A DNA stretch of 43,717 bases from Pseudoalteromonas phenolica (GTDB lineage: Bacteria > Pseudomonadota > Gammaproteobacteria > Enterobacterales > Alteromonadaceae): positions 1 to 43,717 of the forward strand of contig NZ_PNEC01000035.1 of assembly GCF_005886345.1 (NCBI RefSeq), written 5' to 3'. The first letter of the stretch is position 1; each line of letters begins with the position of its first letter. Under the pieces are notes generated by a model. The model was given only the letters and a program-made list of their open reading frames with translations, made no database searches and had not been told where the DNA came from. Position numbers and translations under genes: made by a program. This document shows positions 8,638 to 15,878 of this stretch, in pieces.

Positions 8638-8928
8638 ATGTTCGAACAAAATGTGACTTCTCCATTTATTACTAACGCTCACGTTCAGTCACAAGAGAAA
8701 CCGCAACCTTTGCGCGATGCAGTAAAAAAAGCTGTACACCACTATTTAAAACAGCTTAACGGTCAAGACGTACAAGACGTTTACGATCTTGTTCTTTCTG
8801 AGCTTGAAGCACCACTTTTAGAAGAAGTAATGACTTATACTCGTGGTAACCAAACTCGTGCTGCGATCTTACTAGGTATCAACCGTGGTACTCTTCGTAA
8901 GAAACTTAAAAAGTACGGCATGAACTAA
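8638..8928 (+). CDS. fis: Nucleoid-associated DNA-binding protein Fis
   Basis: Fis is an abundant DNA-bending dimer that activates rRNA promoters and organises the nucleoid in fast growth. The 96-residue product (E. coli 98) has the variable beta-hairpin arm (1-25), dimerisation helices (26-69) and C-terminal helix-turn-helix (71-91: [20 protein letters not shown]). The last half is almost identical to enterobacterial Fis. It is the second gene of the dusB-fis operon, 15 bases after dusB, and closed by a terminator. Regulation probably involves the upstream GC-rich discriminator promoter and the candidate Fis sites. Confidence 0.98.
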   Translation: MFEQNVTSPFITNAHVQSQEKPQPLRDAVKKAVHHYLKQLNGQDVQDVYDLVLSELEAPLLEEVMTYTRGNQTRAAILLGINRGTLRKKLKKYGMN

Positions 8929-8955
8929 TTTCAGTTTCTGCTTAATGCTTAATAT

Positions 8956-8982
8956 AAAAAAGCGCCTTAGGGTGCTTTTTTA
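8956..8982 (+). terminator. Rho-independent terminator after fis
   Basis: An A-run leads into GCGCC (8962-8966), a TTAG loop and GGTGC (8971-8975, one G-T pair), then six T. The A and T runs can extend the stem. The 200 bases that follow, up to purH, hold a possible -10 (TAAAAT, 9130-9135) but no convincing -35. Confidence 0.85.
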
Positions 8983-9187
8983 TTGCCTAAAATTTAACAA
9001 TTTAGCGCTTCAAGAAACTAATACTTAAATTTCAAACAAACACACTTTGTGCAAAATACCAACAGCATAAATTCAGTTTTTCTCACCCTCTTCTCTGCCT
9101 TTTTAATCGTTTTCTCATTCGTTTTAGGCTAAAATAGCGTACTTCTAAGCTAGCCCTTAAGTAATCATTGAGGAAACCCAAACCATC

Positions 9188-10774
9188 ATGGATATACATC
9201 GTCCAATTCGTCGCGCGCTACTAAGCGTGTCAGATAAAACCGGTATTGTTGAATTTGCCCGCGCACTAAGTGCACAAGGCGTAGAAGTACTATCAACTGG
9301 CGGTACGTTTAAACTACTAACAGAGAACGGCATTGCTGCCACGGAAGTATCTGACTACACAGGTCACCCAGAAATTATGGATGGCCGAGTAAAAACCCTT
9401 CACCCGAAAGTACATGGCGGGATCTTAGGTCGTCGCGGCCAAGACGAAGGCGTGATGGAAGAAAACAACATTTCAGCTATCGATATGGTTGTTGTTAACC
9501 TTTACCCGTTTGCACAAACTGTTGCAAAAGAAGGTTGTACTTTAGAAGATGCGATTGAAAACATCGACATCGGTGGCCCAACTATGGTTCGTGCTGCAGC
9601 GAAAAACCACAAAGACGTGACAATTGTTGTAAACGCATCAGATTACGGCCGCGTTATTGCTGACATGCAAGCAAACGAAGGTTCTACGACGTACCAAACA
9701 CGTTTTGACCTTGCGATTGCAGCATACGAGCACACAGCACAATACGACGGTATGATTGCCAACTACTTCGGTAAAATGGTCCCAGATTACACTGAAGAAG
9801 CCGCTGTTGAGACTAAATTCCCTCGTACTATCAACATGCAATTCACTAAGAAGCAAGATATGCGTTACGGTGAAAACTCTCACCAAGATGCTGCTTTCTA
9901 TGTTGAAAACAACCTTGAAGAAGCCTCAGTTGCAACTGCAAAACAACTACAAGGTAAAGCCCTTTCTTACAACAACATCGCTGACACTGACGCAGCGCTT
10001 GAGTGTGTAAAAGAGTTCGACAAGCCAGCGTGTGTTATCGTTAAGCACGCTAACCCATGTGGCGTAGCGGTAGACGAAGACATCCTTGCTGCTTACGACC
10101 GTGCTTTCAAAACAGACCCTACCTCTGCATTCGGTGGCATCATTGCATTCAACCGTGAACTAGATGCAAACACAGCAGAAGCGATTGTTTCACGTCAATT
10201 CGTTGAAGTGATCATCGCACCAAGTATCTCTGCAGAAGCGACGCAAATCGTTGCAGCTAAGAAGAACGTTCGTCTTCTTGAGTGTGGCGAATGGTCAAGC
10301 AAAACGACGCAAGCTGACATCAAACGTGTTAATGGCGGTATCTTAGTACAAGACCGTGACCAAGGCATGGTTGAAATGGGTGACCTTAAAGTGGTTTCTA
10401 AGCGCCAGCCAACAGAGCAAGAACTGAAAGATCTAATGTTCTGCTGGAAAGTCGCTAAGTTCGTTAAATCAAACGCAATTGTATACGCAAAAGACGGTAT
10501 GACAATTGGTGTAGGCGCAGGTCAAATGAGCCGCGTTTACTCTGCGAAGATTGCTGGTATTAAAGCGGCTGATGAGAACCTAGAAGTTAAAGGTTCTGTT
10601 ATGGCTTCTGACGCATTCTTCCCATTCCGTGATGGTATTGATGCCGCTGCTGAAGCGGGTATCACTGCAGTTATTCAACCGGGTGGTTCAATGCGTGACG
10701 AAGAAGTTATCGCGGCAGCTGATGAAGCTGGCATGGCGATGGTATTTACTGGCATGCGCCACTTCCGTCACTAA
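9188..10774 (+). CDS. purH: Bifunctional AICAR transformylase/IMP cyclohydrolase
   Basis: PurH carries out the last two steps of IMP synthesis: formylation of AICAR with 10-formyl-tetrahydrofolate, then ring closure. The 528-residue protein (E. coli 529) has an N-terminal cyclohydrolase domain (about 1-200; SVSDKTGI at 13-20, STGGT at 36-40, [13 protein letters not shown] at 66-78). The C-terminal transformylase domain has MRYGENSHQ at 225-233, the catalytic KHANPCG at 286-292 and [10 protein letters not shown] near 475. The start ATG 9188 has a GAGGAA ribosome binding site at somewhat long spacing. It is followed by a terminator, an inserted lipoprotein gene, then purD, so the classical purHD pair is split. 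Confidence 0.98.
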   Translation: MDIHRPIRRALLSVSDKTGIVEFARALSAQGVEVLSTGGTFKLLTENGIAATEVSDYTGHPEIMDGRVKTLHPKVHGGILGRRGQDEGVMEENNISAIDMVVVNLYPFAQTVAKEGCTLEDAIENIDIGGPTMVRAAAKNHKDVTIVVNASDYGRVIADMQANEGSTTYQTRFDLAIAAYEHTAQYDGMIANYFGKMVPDYTEEAAVETKFPRTINMQFTKKQDMRYGENSHQDAAFYVENNLEEASVATAKQLQGKALSYNNIADTDAALECVKEFDKPACVIVKHANPCGVAVDEDILAAYDRAFKTDPTSAFGGIIAFNRELDANTAEAIVSRQFVEVIIAPSISAEATQIVAAKKNVRLLECGEWSSKTTQADIKRVNGGILVQDRDQGMVEMGDLKVVSKRQPTEQELKDLMFCWKVAKFVKSNAIVYAKDGMTIGVGAGQMSRVYSAKIAGIKAADENLEVKGSVMASDAFFPFRDGIDAAAEAGITAVIQPGGSMRDEEVIAAADEAGMAMVFTGMRHFRH

Positions 10775-10781
10775 TCGATAG

Positions 10782-10811
10782 GCGCGAAACATTCATCGTT
10801 TCGCGCTTTTT
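10782..10811 (+). terminator. Rho-independent terminator after purH
   Basis: GCGCGAAAC (10782-10790) and GTTTCGCGC (10798-10806) form a perfect 9-base stem with a 7-base loop, followed by five T. It makes purH transcriptionally separable from the downstream lipoprotein gene and purD. Confidence 0.92.
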
Positions 10812-10869
10812 CTTTCTCCCAATTTCAAGTAGTCTGCTTAAAACACACTCAAAGTGAAGGACATAAAAA

Positions 10870-11703
10870 ATGAAATTCGGTTTAAAAACACTTCTCGCTG
10901 CTAGTATTGTTACTGCCATTGCTGGTTGTTCTGCAACAGGTTCATCAACATCATCTAGCTCTGCTGAGTTAACCTCTGCTGTAGCTAACAATGCTCGCTC
11001 TGATAAGAACCGCGCCCGTGACCAATACCGTCGCCCAGCACAAACCCTTGAATTTTTTGGCCTTAAGCCAAATATGACAGTGGTTGAAATTGCACCTGGT
11101 GGTGGTTGGTATTCAGAGATCTTAGCACCTGCTGTTAAAGGGCAAGGTACTTTTTATGCAGCGCATTTCCCAGCTGATTCAAAAGTAGGTTATTACCAGC
11201 GCTCACTAGCTGGCTTTAAACAGAAAGTGGCTGAAGATACACGCTTTAGCGAAGTAAAAATTACCGAGTTTGCGCCTGTCACTCACTCAGACATTGCCCC
11301 TGCAGGCTCTGCTGACATGGTTTTAACCTTCCGTAATGTACACAACTGGTACATGCGTGGTGGTGAAGAGAGCACTTTAAGTGCATTTAAAGCATTTAAT
11401 AAAGCGCTTAAAACGGGTGGTATCTTAGGTGTTGTTGAACACCGTTTACCAGAACACCGTGCCGACGAAGACCAAAAGTCATCAGGGTATATGAAGCAAA
11501 GCTATGTTATCGAAGTTGCTAAAAAAGCAGGTTTTGAATTGGTAGAAGCAAGCGAAGTTAACGCTAACCCACTTGATAGTGCTAACCACCCGAAAGGTGT
11601 TTGGACATTGCCACCACGTTTAGCTTTAGGTGAAGAAAAAGCTGAGCAGTATAAGGCAATTGGGGAAAGCGATCGCATGACCCTAAAATTCAAAAAGTTA
11701 TAA
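10870..11703 (+). CDS. Predicted exported lipoprotein with class I methyltransferase fold
   Basis: A 277-residue protein beginning with a signal peptide and lipobox (AIAGC, Cys20), then a Ser-rich linker. The rest looks like a class I SAM-dependent methyltransferase of the COG4798 'predicted methyltransferase' type. It shows FFGLKPNMTVVEIAPGGGWYSE (beta1 and glycine loop, about 62-83), ADMVLTFRNVHNWY (about 151-164), then FNKALKTGGILGVVEH. Ribosome binding site GAAGGA lies before ATG 10870. It sits between purH and purD, 15 bases ahead of purD, so it is probably cotranscribed with purD. A methyltransferase outside the cytoplasm is odd because SAM is not known to be available there. It may have lost methyl transfer or use another ligand. 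The fold is clear, the function is not. Confidence 0.75.
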   Translation: MKFGLKTLLAASIVTAIAGCSATGSSTSSSSAELTSAVANNARSDKNRARDQYRRPAQTLEFFGLKPNMTVVEIAPGGGWYSEILAPAVKGQGTFYAAHFPADSKVGYYQRSLAGFKQKVAEDTRFSEVKITEFAPVTHSDIAPAGSADMVLTFRNVHNWYMRGGEESTLSAFKAFNKALKTGGILGVVEHRLPEHRADEDQKSSGYMKQSYVIEVAKKAGFELVEASEVNANPLDSANHPKGVWTLPPRLALGEEKAEQYKAIGESDRMTLKFKKL

Positions 11704-11718
11704 TAGGATAAATACGCC

Positions 11719-13002
11719 ATGAATGTACTAGTCATTGGCAGTGGCGGCCGTGAACACGCTCTTGCGTTTAAAGCCGCTCAAAACCCTTCTGTAAGAACCG
11801 TTTTTGTTGCACCTGGTAATGCAGGTACTGCACTAGAGCCTAAGTTAGAAAATGTGGCTATTGGTGTTGAAGACCTAGATGCACTCGTTGCATTTGCCAA
11901 AGACAACAATGTTGAGCTAACTATTGTTGGCCCTGAAGCACCATTAGTGATTGGTGTGGTTGACCGTTTCCGTGAAGAAGGTCTAGCTATCTTCGGTCCA
12001 ACAGCGGCAGCAGCACAACTAGAAGGTTCTAAGTCGTTCACAAAAGACTTCTTAGCGCGCCATGATATTCCAACTGCGGAATATCAAACGTTTGAACAAA
12101 TCGAACCTGCACTTGCTTATCTAAAAGAAAAAGGTGCACCGATTGTAGTTAAGGCTGATGGCCTTGCTGCGGGTAAAGGTGTGATCGTTGCAATGACAGA
12201 AGCAGAAGCGGAAGAAGCAATCCGCGATATGCTTGCTGGAAATGCATTTGGTGAAGCAGGTAGTCGTGTAGTTATCGAAGAGTTCCTTGAAGGTGAAGAA
12301 GCCTCTTTCATCGTCATGGTTGACGGTAAAAACGTGCTGCCATTTGCAACAAGCCAAGACCACAAACGTGCATACAACGGCGACCAAGGTCCTAACACGG
12401 GTGGTATGGGGGCTTATTCTCCTGCACCAGTTGTAACCGCTGACATTCATGAGCGTATCATGAACGAAGTGATCAACCCAACGGTTGAAGGTATGGCTAG
12501 TGAAGGTGCTCCTTACACAGGCTTCCTATACGCAGGTCTTATGATCACCGCTGACGGTACACCTAAGGTAATCGAGTATAACTGTCGTTTCGGTGATCCT
12601 GAAACTCAACCTATCATGCTACGTTTACAGTCTGACTTAGTAGAGCTAATTCAAGCGGCAAACCGTGAAGAGCTAGATCAAACTGAAATTAAGTTCGATT
12701 CACGTGCAGCGGTAGGCGTCGTACTTGCAGCGAAAGGCTACCCTGGTAACTATCCAAAAGATGATGCTATCTCAGGTCTTCGTGTTGATTACGCTGAAGG
12801 CGAGAAAGTATTCCACGCAGGTACTAAACAAGACGGCGAAAACGTTGTAACAGCCGGTGGTCGTGTACTTTGTGCAACTGCACTTGGTCACACTGTGACT
12901 GAAGCGCAAAAACGCGCGTATGCACTGGTAAACGAAATCAATTGGGACGGCGTTGAGTTCCGTACTGATATCGCTTATCGCGCCATTGCTCGCGAACAGT
13001 AA
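11719..13002 (+). CDS. purD: Phosphoribosylamine-glycine ligase (GAR synthetase)
   Basis: PurD joins glycine to phosphoribosylamine with ATP, step two of purine synthesis. The 427-residue protein matches E. coli PurD (429). It opens with VLVIGSGGREHALAFKA (about 3-19). The ATP-grasp part shows VKADGLAAGKGV (about 143-154), EEFLEGEEASF and DHKRAYNGDQGPNTGGMGAYSPAP, with the metal-binding EYNCRFGDPETQ near 286-297. An AGGAT-like ribosome binding site precedes ATG 11719. It follows the lipoprotein-methyltransferase gene by 15 bases and ends at a strong terminator. Confidence 0.98.
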   Translation: MNVLVIGSGGREHALAFKAAQNPSVRTVFVAPGNAGTALEPKLENVAIGVEDLDALVAFAKDNNVELTIVGPEAPLVIGVVDRFREEGLAIFGPTAAAAQLEGSKSFTKDFLARHDIPTAEYQTFEQIEPALAYLKEKGAPIVVKADGLAAGKGVIVAMTEAEAEEAIRDMLAGNAFGEAGSRVVIEEFLEGEEASFIVMVDGKNVLPFATSQDHKRAYNGDQGPNTGGMGAYSPAPVVTADIHERIMNEVINPTVEGMASEGAPYTGFLYAGLMITADGTPKVIEYNCRFGDPETQPIMLRLQSDLVELIQAANREELDQTEIKFDSRAAVGVVLAAKGYPGNYPKDDAISGLRVDYAEGEKVFHAGTKQDGENVVTAGGRVLCATALGHTVTEAQKRAYALVNEINWDGVEFRTDIAYRAIAREQ

Positions 13003-13024
13003 TCTCACATCTATTTAGATGATT

Positions 13025-13050
13025 AAAGGCCCTTTCGAGGGCCTTTCTTT
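13025..13050 (+). terminator. Rho-independent terminator after purD
   Basis: AAAGGCCCT (13025-13033) and AGGGCCTTT (13038-13046) form a perfect 9-base stem closed by a stable TTCG tetraloop, then CTTTT. Confidence 0.95.
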
Positions 13051-13112
13051 TAACTCTCCACCAGCTTTGCTAGACTGCGCACTTAAATTTTCACATCTTT
13101 AGGGGCGTAAAG

Positions 13113-13928
13113 ATGCAAGGTACACTGCGTAAGCTAAAAGCAGACCACACTCAACCGATTCAATATCATCTTCCACTAGGCGATGAATTGGTTAATCTAA
13201 ACCAATATTTTGGTAAAGCGATTAAGCTAACTTTCACAGGTAATATTTACTGTTGTAGCTGTGGTAAAAAAACCAAAAAAAGTTACTCACAAGGTCATTG
13301 CTTTGTGTGTATGAAAAAACTGGCTAGCTGTGACATGTGTATTATGAAGCCTGAAACCTGTCACTTTGATCAAGGTACCTGTCGCGAGCCTGAGTGGGGT
13401 GAAGCAAATTGCATGATCCCGCACTATGTTTACCTTGCAAATACATCTGGGTTAAAAGTCGGTATTACTCGCCACACACAAATTCCTACGCGCTGGATTG
13501 ACCAAGGTGCGACACAAGCTCTGCCTATTTTTAAAGTGCAAACACGCTTACAGTCAGGTCTCGTAGAAGTCGCTTTAGCCGAGTTCATTGCCGATAAAAC
13601 CAATTGGCGCAATATGCTCAAAGGCGTCAGTGTCGATGTTGATTTAAAAGCCGCTGCTGCTGAGCTTATCCCACAAATTCAAGCTAAATTAGATGAGCTG
13701 GCTGAGTTGTTTGGTGCCACCGCCATTGAACAATTAGACGAAGAAGTCGTTGATTTAGATTTCCCTGTTACAGAATACCCGACCAAGATCAGCTCGTTTA
13801 ACTTCGACAAAGATCCTGAAGTGTCTGGCGTACTTGAAGGCATTAAAGGTCAATACTTAATCTTTGACAAAGGCGTTATCAACATTCGTAAATTCACTTC
13901 TTACGAAGTGGCTTTCGAAGCATTATAA
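13113..13928 (+). CDS. DUF2797-type Cys-rich protein with GIY-YIG-like motif
   Basis: A 271-residue cytoplasmic protein that I assign, from general look, to the DUF2797 family; its function is unknown. The N-terminal part (about 45-110) is dense in cysteine: CCSCGK, HCFVCMKK, CDMCIMK, and further Cys in THC-, GTC- and ANC-type positions. This suggests a zinc or iron-sulfur site. Next comes HYVYLANTSGLKVGITR, then RWIDQGAT, which resembles the core of GIY-YIG/T5orf172-type nuclease domains (Y-x-Y-L ... K-x-G-I-T ... R ... QG). The C-terminal half is helical then acidic. Start ATG 13113 has an AGGGG ribosome binding site. It is a single gene between a terminator and a hairpin. Nuclease activity is only a hypothesis. 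Confidence 0.75.
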   Translation: MQGTLRKLKADHTQPIQYHLPLGDELVNLNQYFGKAIKLTFTGNIYCCSCGKKTKKSYSQGHCFVCMKKLASCDMCIMKPETCHFDQGTCREPEWGEANCMIPHYVYLANTSGLKVGITRHTQIPTRWIDQGATQALPIFKVQTRLQSGLVEVALAEFIADKTNWRNMLKGVSVDVDLKAAAAELIPQIQAKLDELAELFGATAIEQLDEEVVDLDFPVTEYPTKISSFNFDKDPEVSGVLEGIKGQYLIFDKGVINIRKFTSYEVAFEAL

Positions 13929-13948
13929 GTTCACTCGATGAATAATAT

Positions 13949-13975
13949 GCCGATGTATTTAATGCATCGGTGTTT
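13949..13975 (+). terminator. Probable terminator after the DUF2797 gene
   Basis: CCGATG (13950-13955) and CATCGG (13965-13970) form a stem that can lengthen inward by a G-T and two A-T pairs, followed by a weak TGTTTCT. It lies 21 bases after the stop codon. The T-run is poor, so efficiency is uncertain. Confidence 0.5.
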
Positions 13976-14382
13976 CTAAATTTGAATGTGTATGCGTTTA
14001 GTAAAAACTCAACCATTGCGATTCATACAAAGGCCAATAGAACAAATAACCTTTAAATAATAACAAACTAGCTGCTTTAAGAACTCTTTTTGAACTTGCT
14101 TTTCTAACCTCCTCTGAGCTACAATATTTAATTTTAAAACTTTTGCTATCGCCACAATGACAGTCACAATCTTACAGTTGCCATATTCATAAGGGACTAT
14201 CGAAGTAAAGCAAGCATCGATTTTTAGTACATCAATAGGAATTTAGTTATTGTGCACTCAGTAAAACCATTAAATAATATTTATGCATACTGTCGTTGCT
14301 GTTATAAACGCTGATGTACTGATTTCACAAGGTAGCAACTGGTTGCTATACAACCCTTTGACTCTTGGTCGAGGACTTTAAA
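13976..14382 (+). other. Long leader-like intergenic region with tiny ORFs and alternative hairpins
   Basis: This AT-rich stretch has no ordinary gene. A possible promoter is TTGCTT (14096-14101) and TACAAT (14120-14125), 18 bases apart. Further down are a 20-codon GTG ORF (14252-14314) with a Tyr-Cys-Arg-Cys-Cys-Tyr segment and an overlapping 32-codon ATG ORF (14283-14381) in another frame. Neither has a strong ribosome binding site. Three stems that exclude one another can form: 14295-14300 with 14334-14339, 14333-14339 with 14342-14348, and 14341-14345 with 14351-14355. This resembles an attenuator leader, although no T-run follows the last stem. A degenerate gene remnant is the main alternative. 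Confidence 0.4.
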
Positions 14383-14469
14383 ATGTCATTAAACACTCCT
14401 CGCATTGAGTCAATCTTTGTCAGTATAATATTGGCTAAGAAACAAACTTGTATTGAGGACAAATTTTGA
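14383..14469 (+). CDS. Putative 28-residue small protein or leader peptide
   Basis: ATG 14383 is preceded at 7 bases by GAGGA, a strong ribosome binding site. The frame encodes 28 residues (MSLNTPRIESIFVSIILAKK and eight more) with a short hydrophobic centre. Its stop (TGA, 14467-14469) overlaps the TTG start of the next gene, a TTGA junction that would allow translational coupling. The preceding 32-codon ORF ends at 14381, one base before this start. I recognise no family. Ribosome binding site quality and coupling geometry are the only evidence that it is translated. Confidence 0.45.
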   Translation: MSLNTPRIESIFVSIILAKKQTCIEDKF

Positions 14470-14777
14470 CTATTAAAGCATTCCCTTTGTTGCTCATAAC
14501 AGAGCATGGCATTGAGTATATTGAAAGTAAGTCATCACTATCTAATGTGCTTTTCTATTTTTCAGAGGAACAGAAAAGGGAATCGATGTATATTCAAAAT
14601 AATGGTGAGGCATTTAATCTGGCGTCAAACCAGCGCATTGAAGTGAACCTTGATAAGTTAACCACAAAGCTACAACAGCAATTAGCGCAAGACGGTCATT
14701 GCTGTATTGCGAAACTAAGCTTCACTTCTTTGCAAGATCTATATGATTTTGCCTGTGAGATTTACAGGCAAGTCTAA
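14466..14777 (+). CDS. Small conserved-looking protein, possibly DUF4144-like
   Basis: A 103-residue cytoplasmic protein starting at TTG 14466, with a strong GAGGA ribosome binding site 6 bases upstream. The sequence opens with a hydrophobic strand (FPLLLITEHGIEYI) and ends with HCCIAKLSFTSLQDLYDFACEI. The CC-I-AK pattern followed by an amphipathic helix reminds me of DUF4144 proteins of vibrios and relatives, but that is from memory and weak. There is no signal peptide or membrane segment. A TATAAT hexamer (14424-14429) lies about 36 bases upstream without a good -35. It ends 26 bases from the convergent deacetylase gene. Function unknown. Confidence 0.7.
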   Translation: MTIKAFPLLLITEHGIEYIESKSSLSNVLFYFSEEQKRESMYIQNNGEAFNLASNQRIEVNLDKLTTKLQQQLAQDGHCCIAKLSFTSLQDLYDFACEIYRQV

Positions 14778-14803
14778 ATAGCCTGAGCTCTGAATAATAA
14801 GCT

Positions 14804-15721
14804 TTAAGCTTCGACCAAGGCTTTTATATGTGTTACTGCACTTCTGCCAAGCGCAGAGAGTGCATAGCCGCCCTCAAGGTAGGAGATGATCCCTTTACAG
14901 TCTGATTGCTTAACAAGTTCAGCAACCTGCTCCGTTAGCCATTGATAATCGGCCTCAATGAATTTAAGGCTGCCCATATCATCTTCTAGGTGAGCATCAA
15001 AGCCTGCACTGATAAAGATCAATTCGGGATTAAACGCCCTTAGCGTAGGCTCCCATTGCTGCGAGTACAAAGCTTGTAAATCAACCCCATCACTGGCTAT
15101 CGCCAATGGTGAGTTAATAACCGTGTCGGTATTTTCAATAGCGGTATTGGGATAAAATGGATACTGAAACAATGAGCAAAAAAGTACGCTTTCATCGTCT
15201 CTAAAAATATCTTGGGTGCCATTACCATGGTGCACATCAATATCTAAAATCGCGATACGTTTCACACCCTGCTGTTTTGCGTAGGCAGCAGCAATGGCAA
15301 CATTGTTAAAGATGCAAAATCCAGAAGACGTTGACTGATTGGCATGGTGGCCTGGTGGTCTGACATTGCAAAATGCAGCATCAATACTATCGGCTAGAAT
15401 TTCATCCACCGCTAAGATACCGGCTCCAACCGCACGCTCAACAGCCTTCATCGAATCAGGGCATAACCAAGTGTCACCATCGAGTTCTCTCAGCCCTTCT
15501 TGCGGAATTGAAGTCAACACTTTATCGATTAACGCTCTATCATGCACCAATGCAATATGCTCTAACTCTGCTTTAGGGGCACTTTTTTGCGCTACCGAAA
15601 TATCTAGCCCAGATGCCAATAACCGGTCAGATACCGCATCAAGACGCTCAGGGCACTCGGGGTGATCTGTAATCATTATATGTTTACGACAATGTGGGTG
15701 ACTGATAACTGCGGTACGCAT
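14804..15721 (-). CDS. Class II histone-deacetylase-family amidohydrolase
   Basis: A 305-residue zinc amidohydrolase of the HDAC/acetoin-utilisation/acetylpolyamine superfamily. Visible active-site landmarks are HPECPERL (20-27), RPPGHHA (121-127; the HH pair), DIDVHHGNG (160-168, with zinc ligands D162 and H164), SAGFDAH (238-244; ligand D242) and the transition-state tyrosine in LEGGY (Y286). All the key residues are present, so it should be active. Bacterial members act on acetyl-lysine, acetylpolyamines or other small amides; the substrate cannot be told from sequence. It is transcribed alone on the minus strand, separated by a terminator from the serine hydrolase upstream. Confidence 0.92.
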   Translation of the reverse strand: MRTAVISHPHCRKHIMITDHPECPERLDAVSDRLLASGLDISVAQKSAPKAELEHIALVHDRALIDKVLTSIPQEGLRELDGDTWLCPDSMKAVERAVGAGILAVDEILADSIDAAFCNVRPPGHHANQSTSSGFCIFNNVAIAAAYAKQQGVKRIAILDIDVHHGNGTQDIFRDDESVLFCSLFQYPFYPNTAIENTDTVINSPLAIASDGVDLQALYSQQWEPTLRAFNPELIFISAGFDAHLEDDMGSLKFIEADYQWLTEQVAELVKQSDCKGIISYLEGGYALSALGRSAVTHIKALVEA

Positions 15722-15824
15722 AACGATTCCTTGCCAAGAAAATTCACATCCAGTTTAACAAAACTATCTTATAACGCCTTTGCGACTTTGGTGCTAGTTA
15801 ATAACCTAAACTAAGTTTAACCAA

Positions 15825-15860
15825 ATACAAAAAAGCCCAGTTAGAGTTAACTAACTGGGC
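15825..15860 (-). terminator. Rho-independent terminator after the serine hydrolase gene
   Basis: GCCCAGTTAG (15835-15844) pairs with CTAACTGGGC (15851-15860), a perfect 10-base stem with a 6-base loop. Read on the minus strand it ends in six T then GTATTTGG, closing the 19850-15879 gene cluster 18 bases after the last stop. Confidence 0.93.
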
Positions 15861-15878
15861 CTATGTTTTATAATGCCG

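Noticed and set aside
9095..9120. PurR-type operator before purH
   Set aside because: Around the CG centre only the right half fits the palindromic purine box; the left half (TTTTAAT) does not match.
13929..14465. CRISPR-like or tandem repeats in the long gap
   Set aside because: Only short inverted repeats are present; no regular direct repeat with spacers was found.
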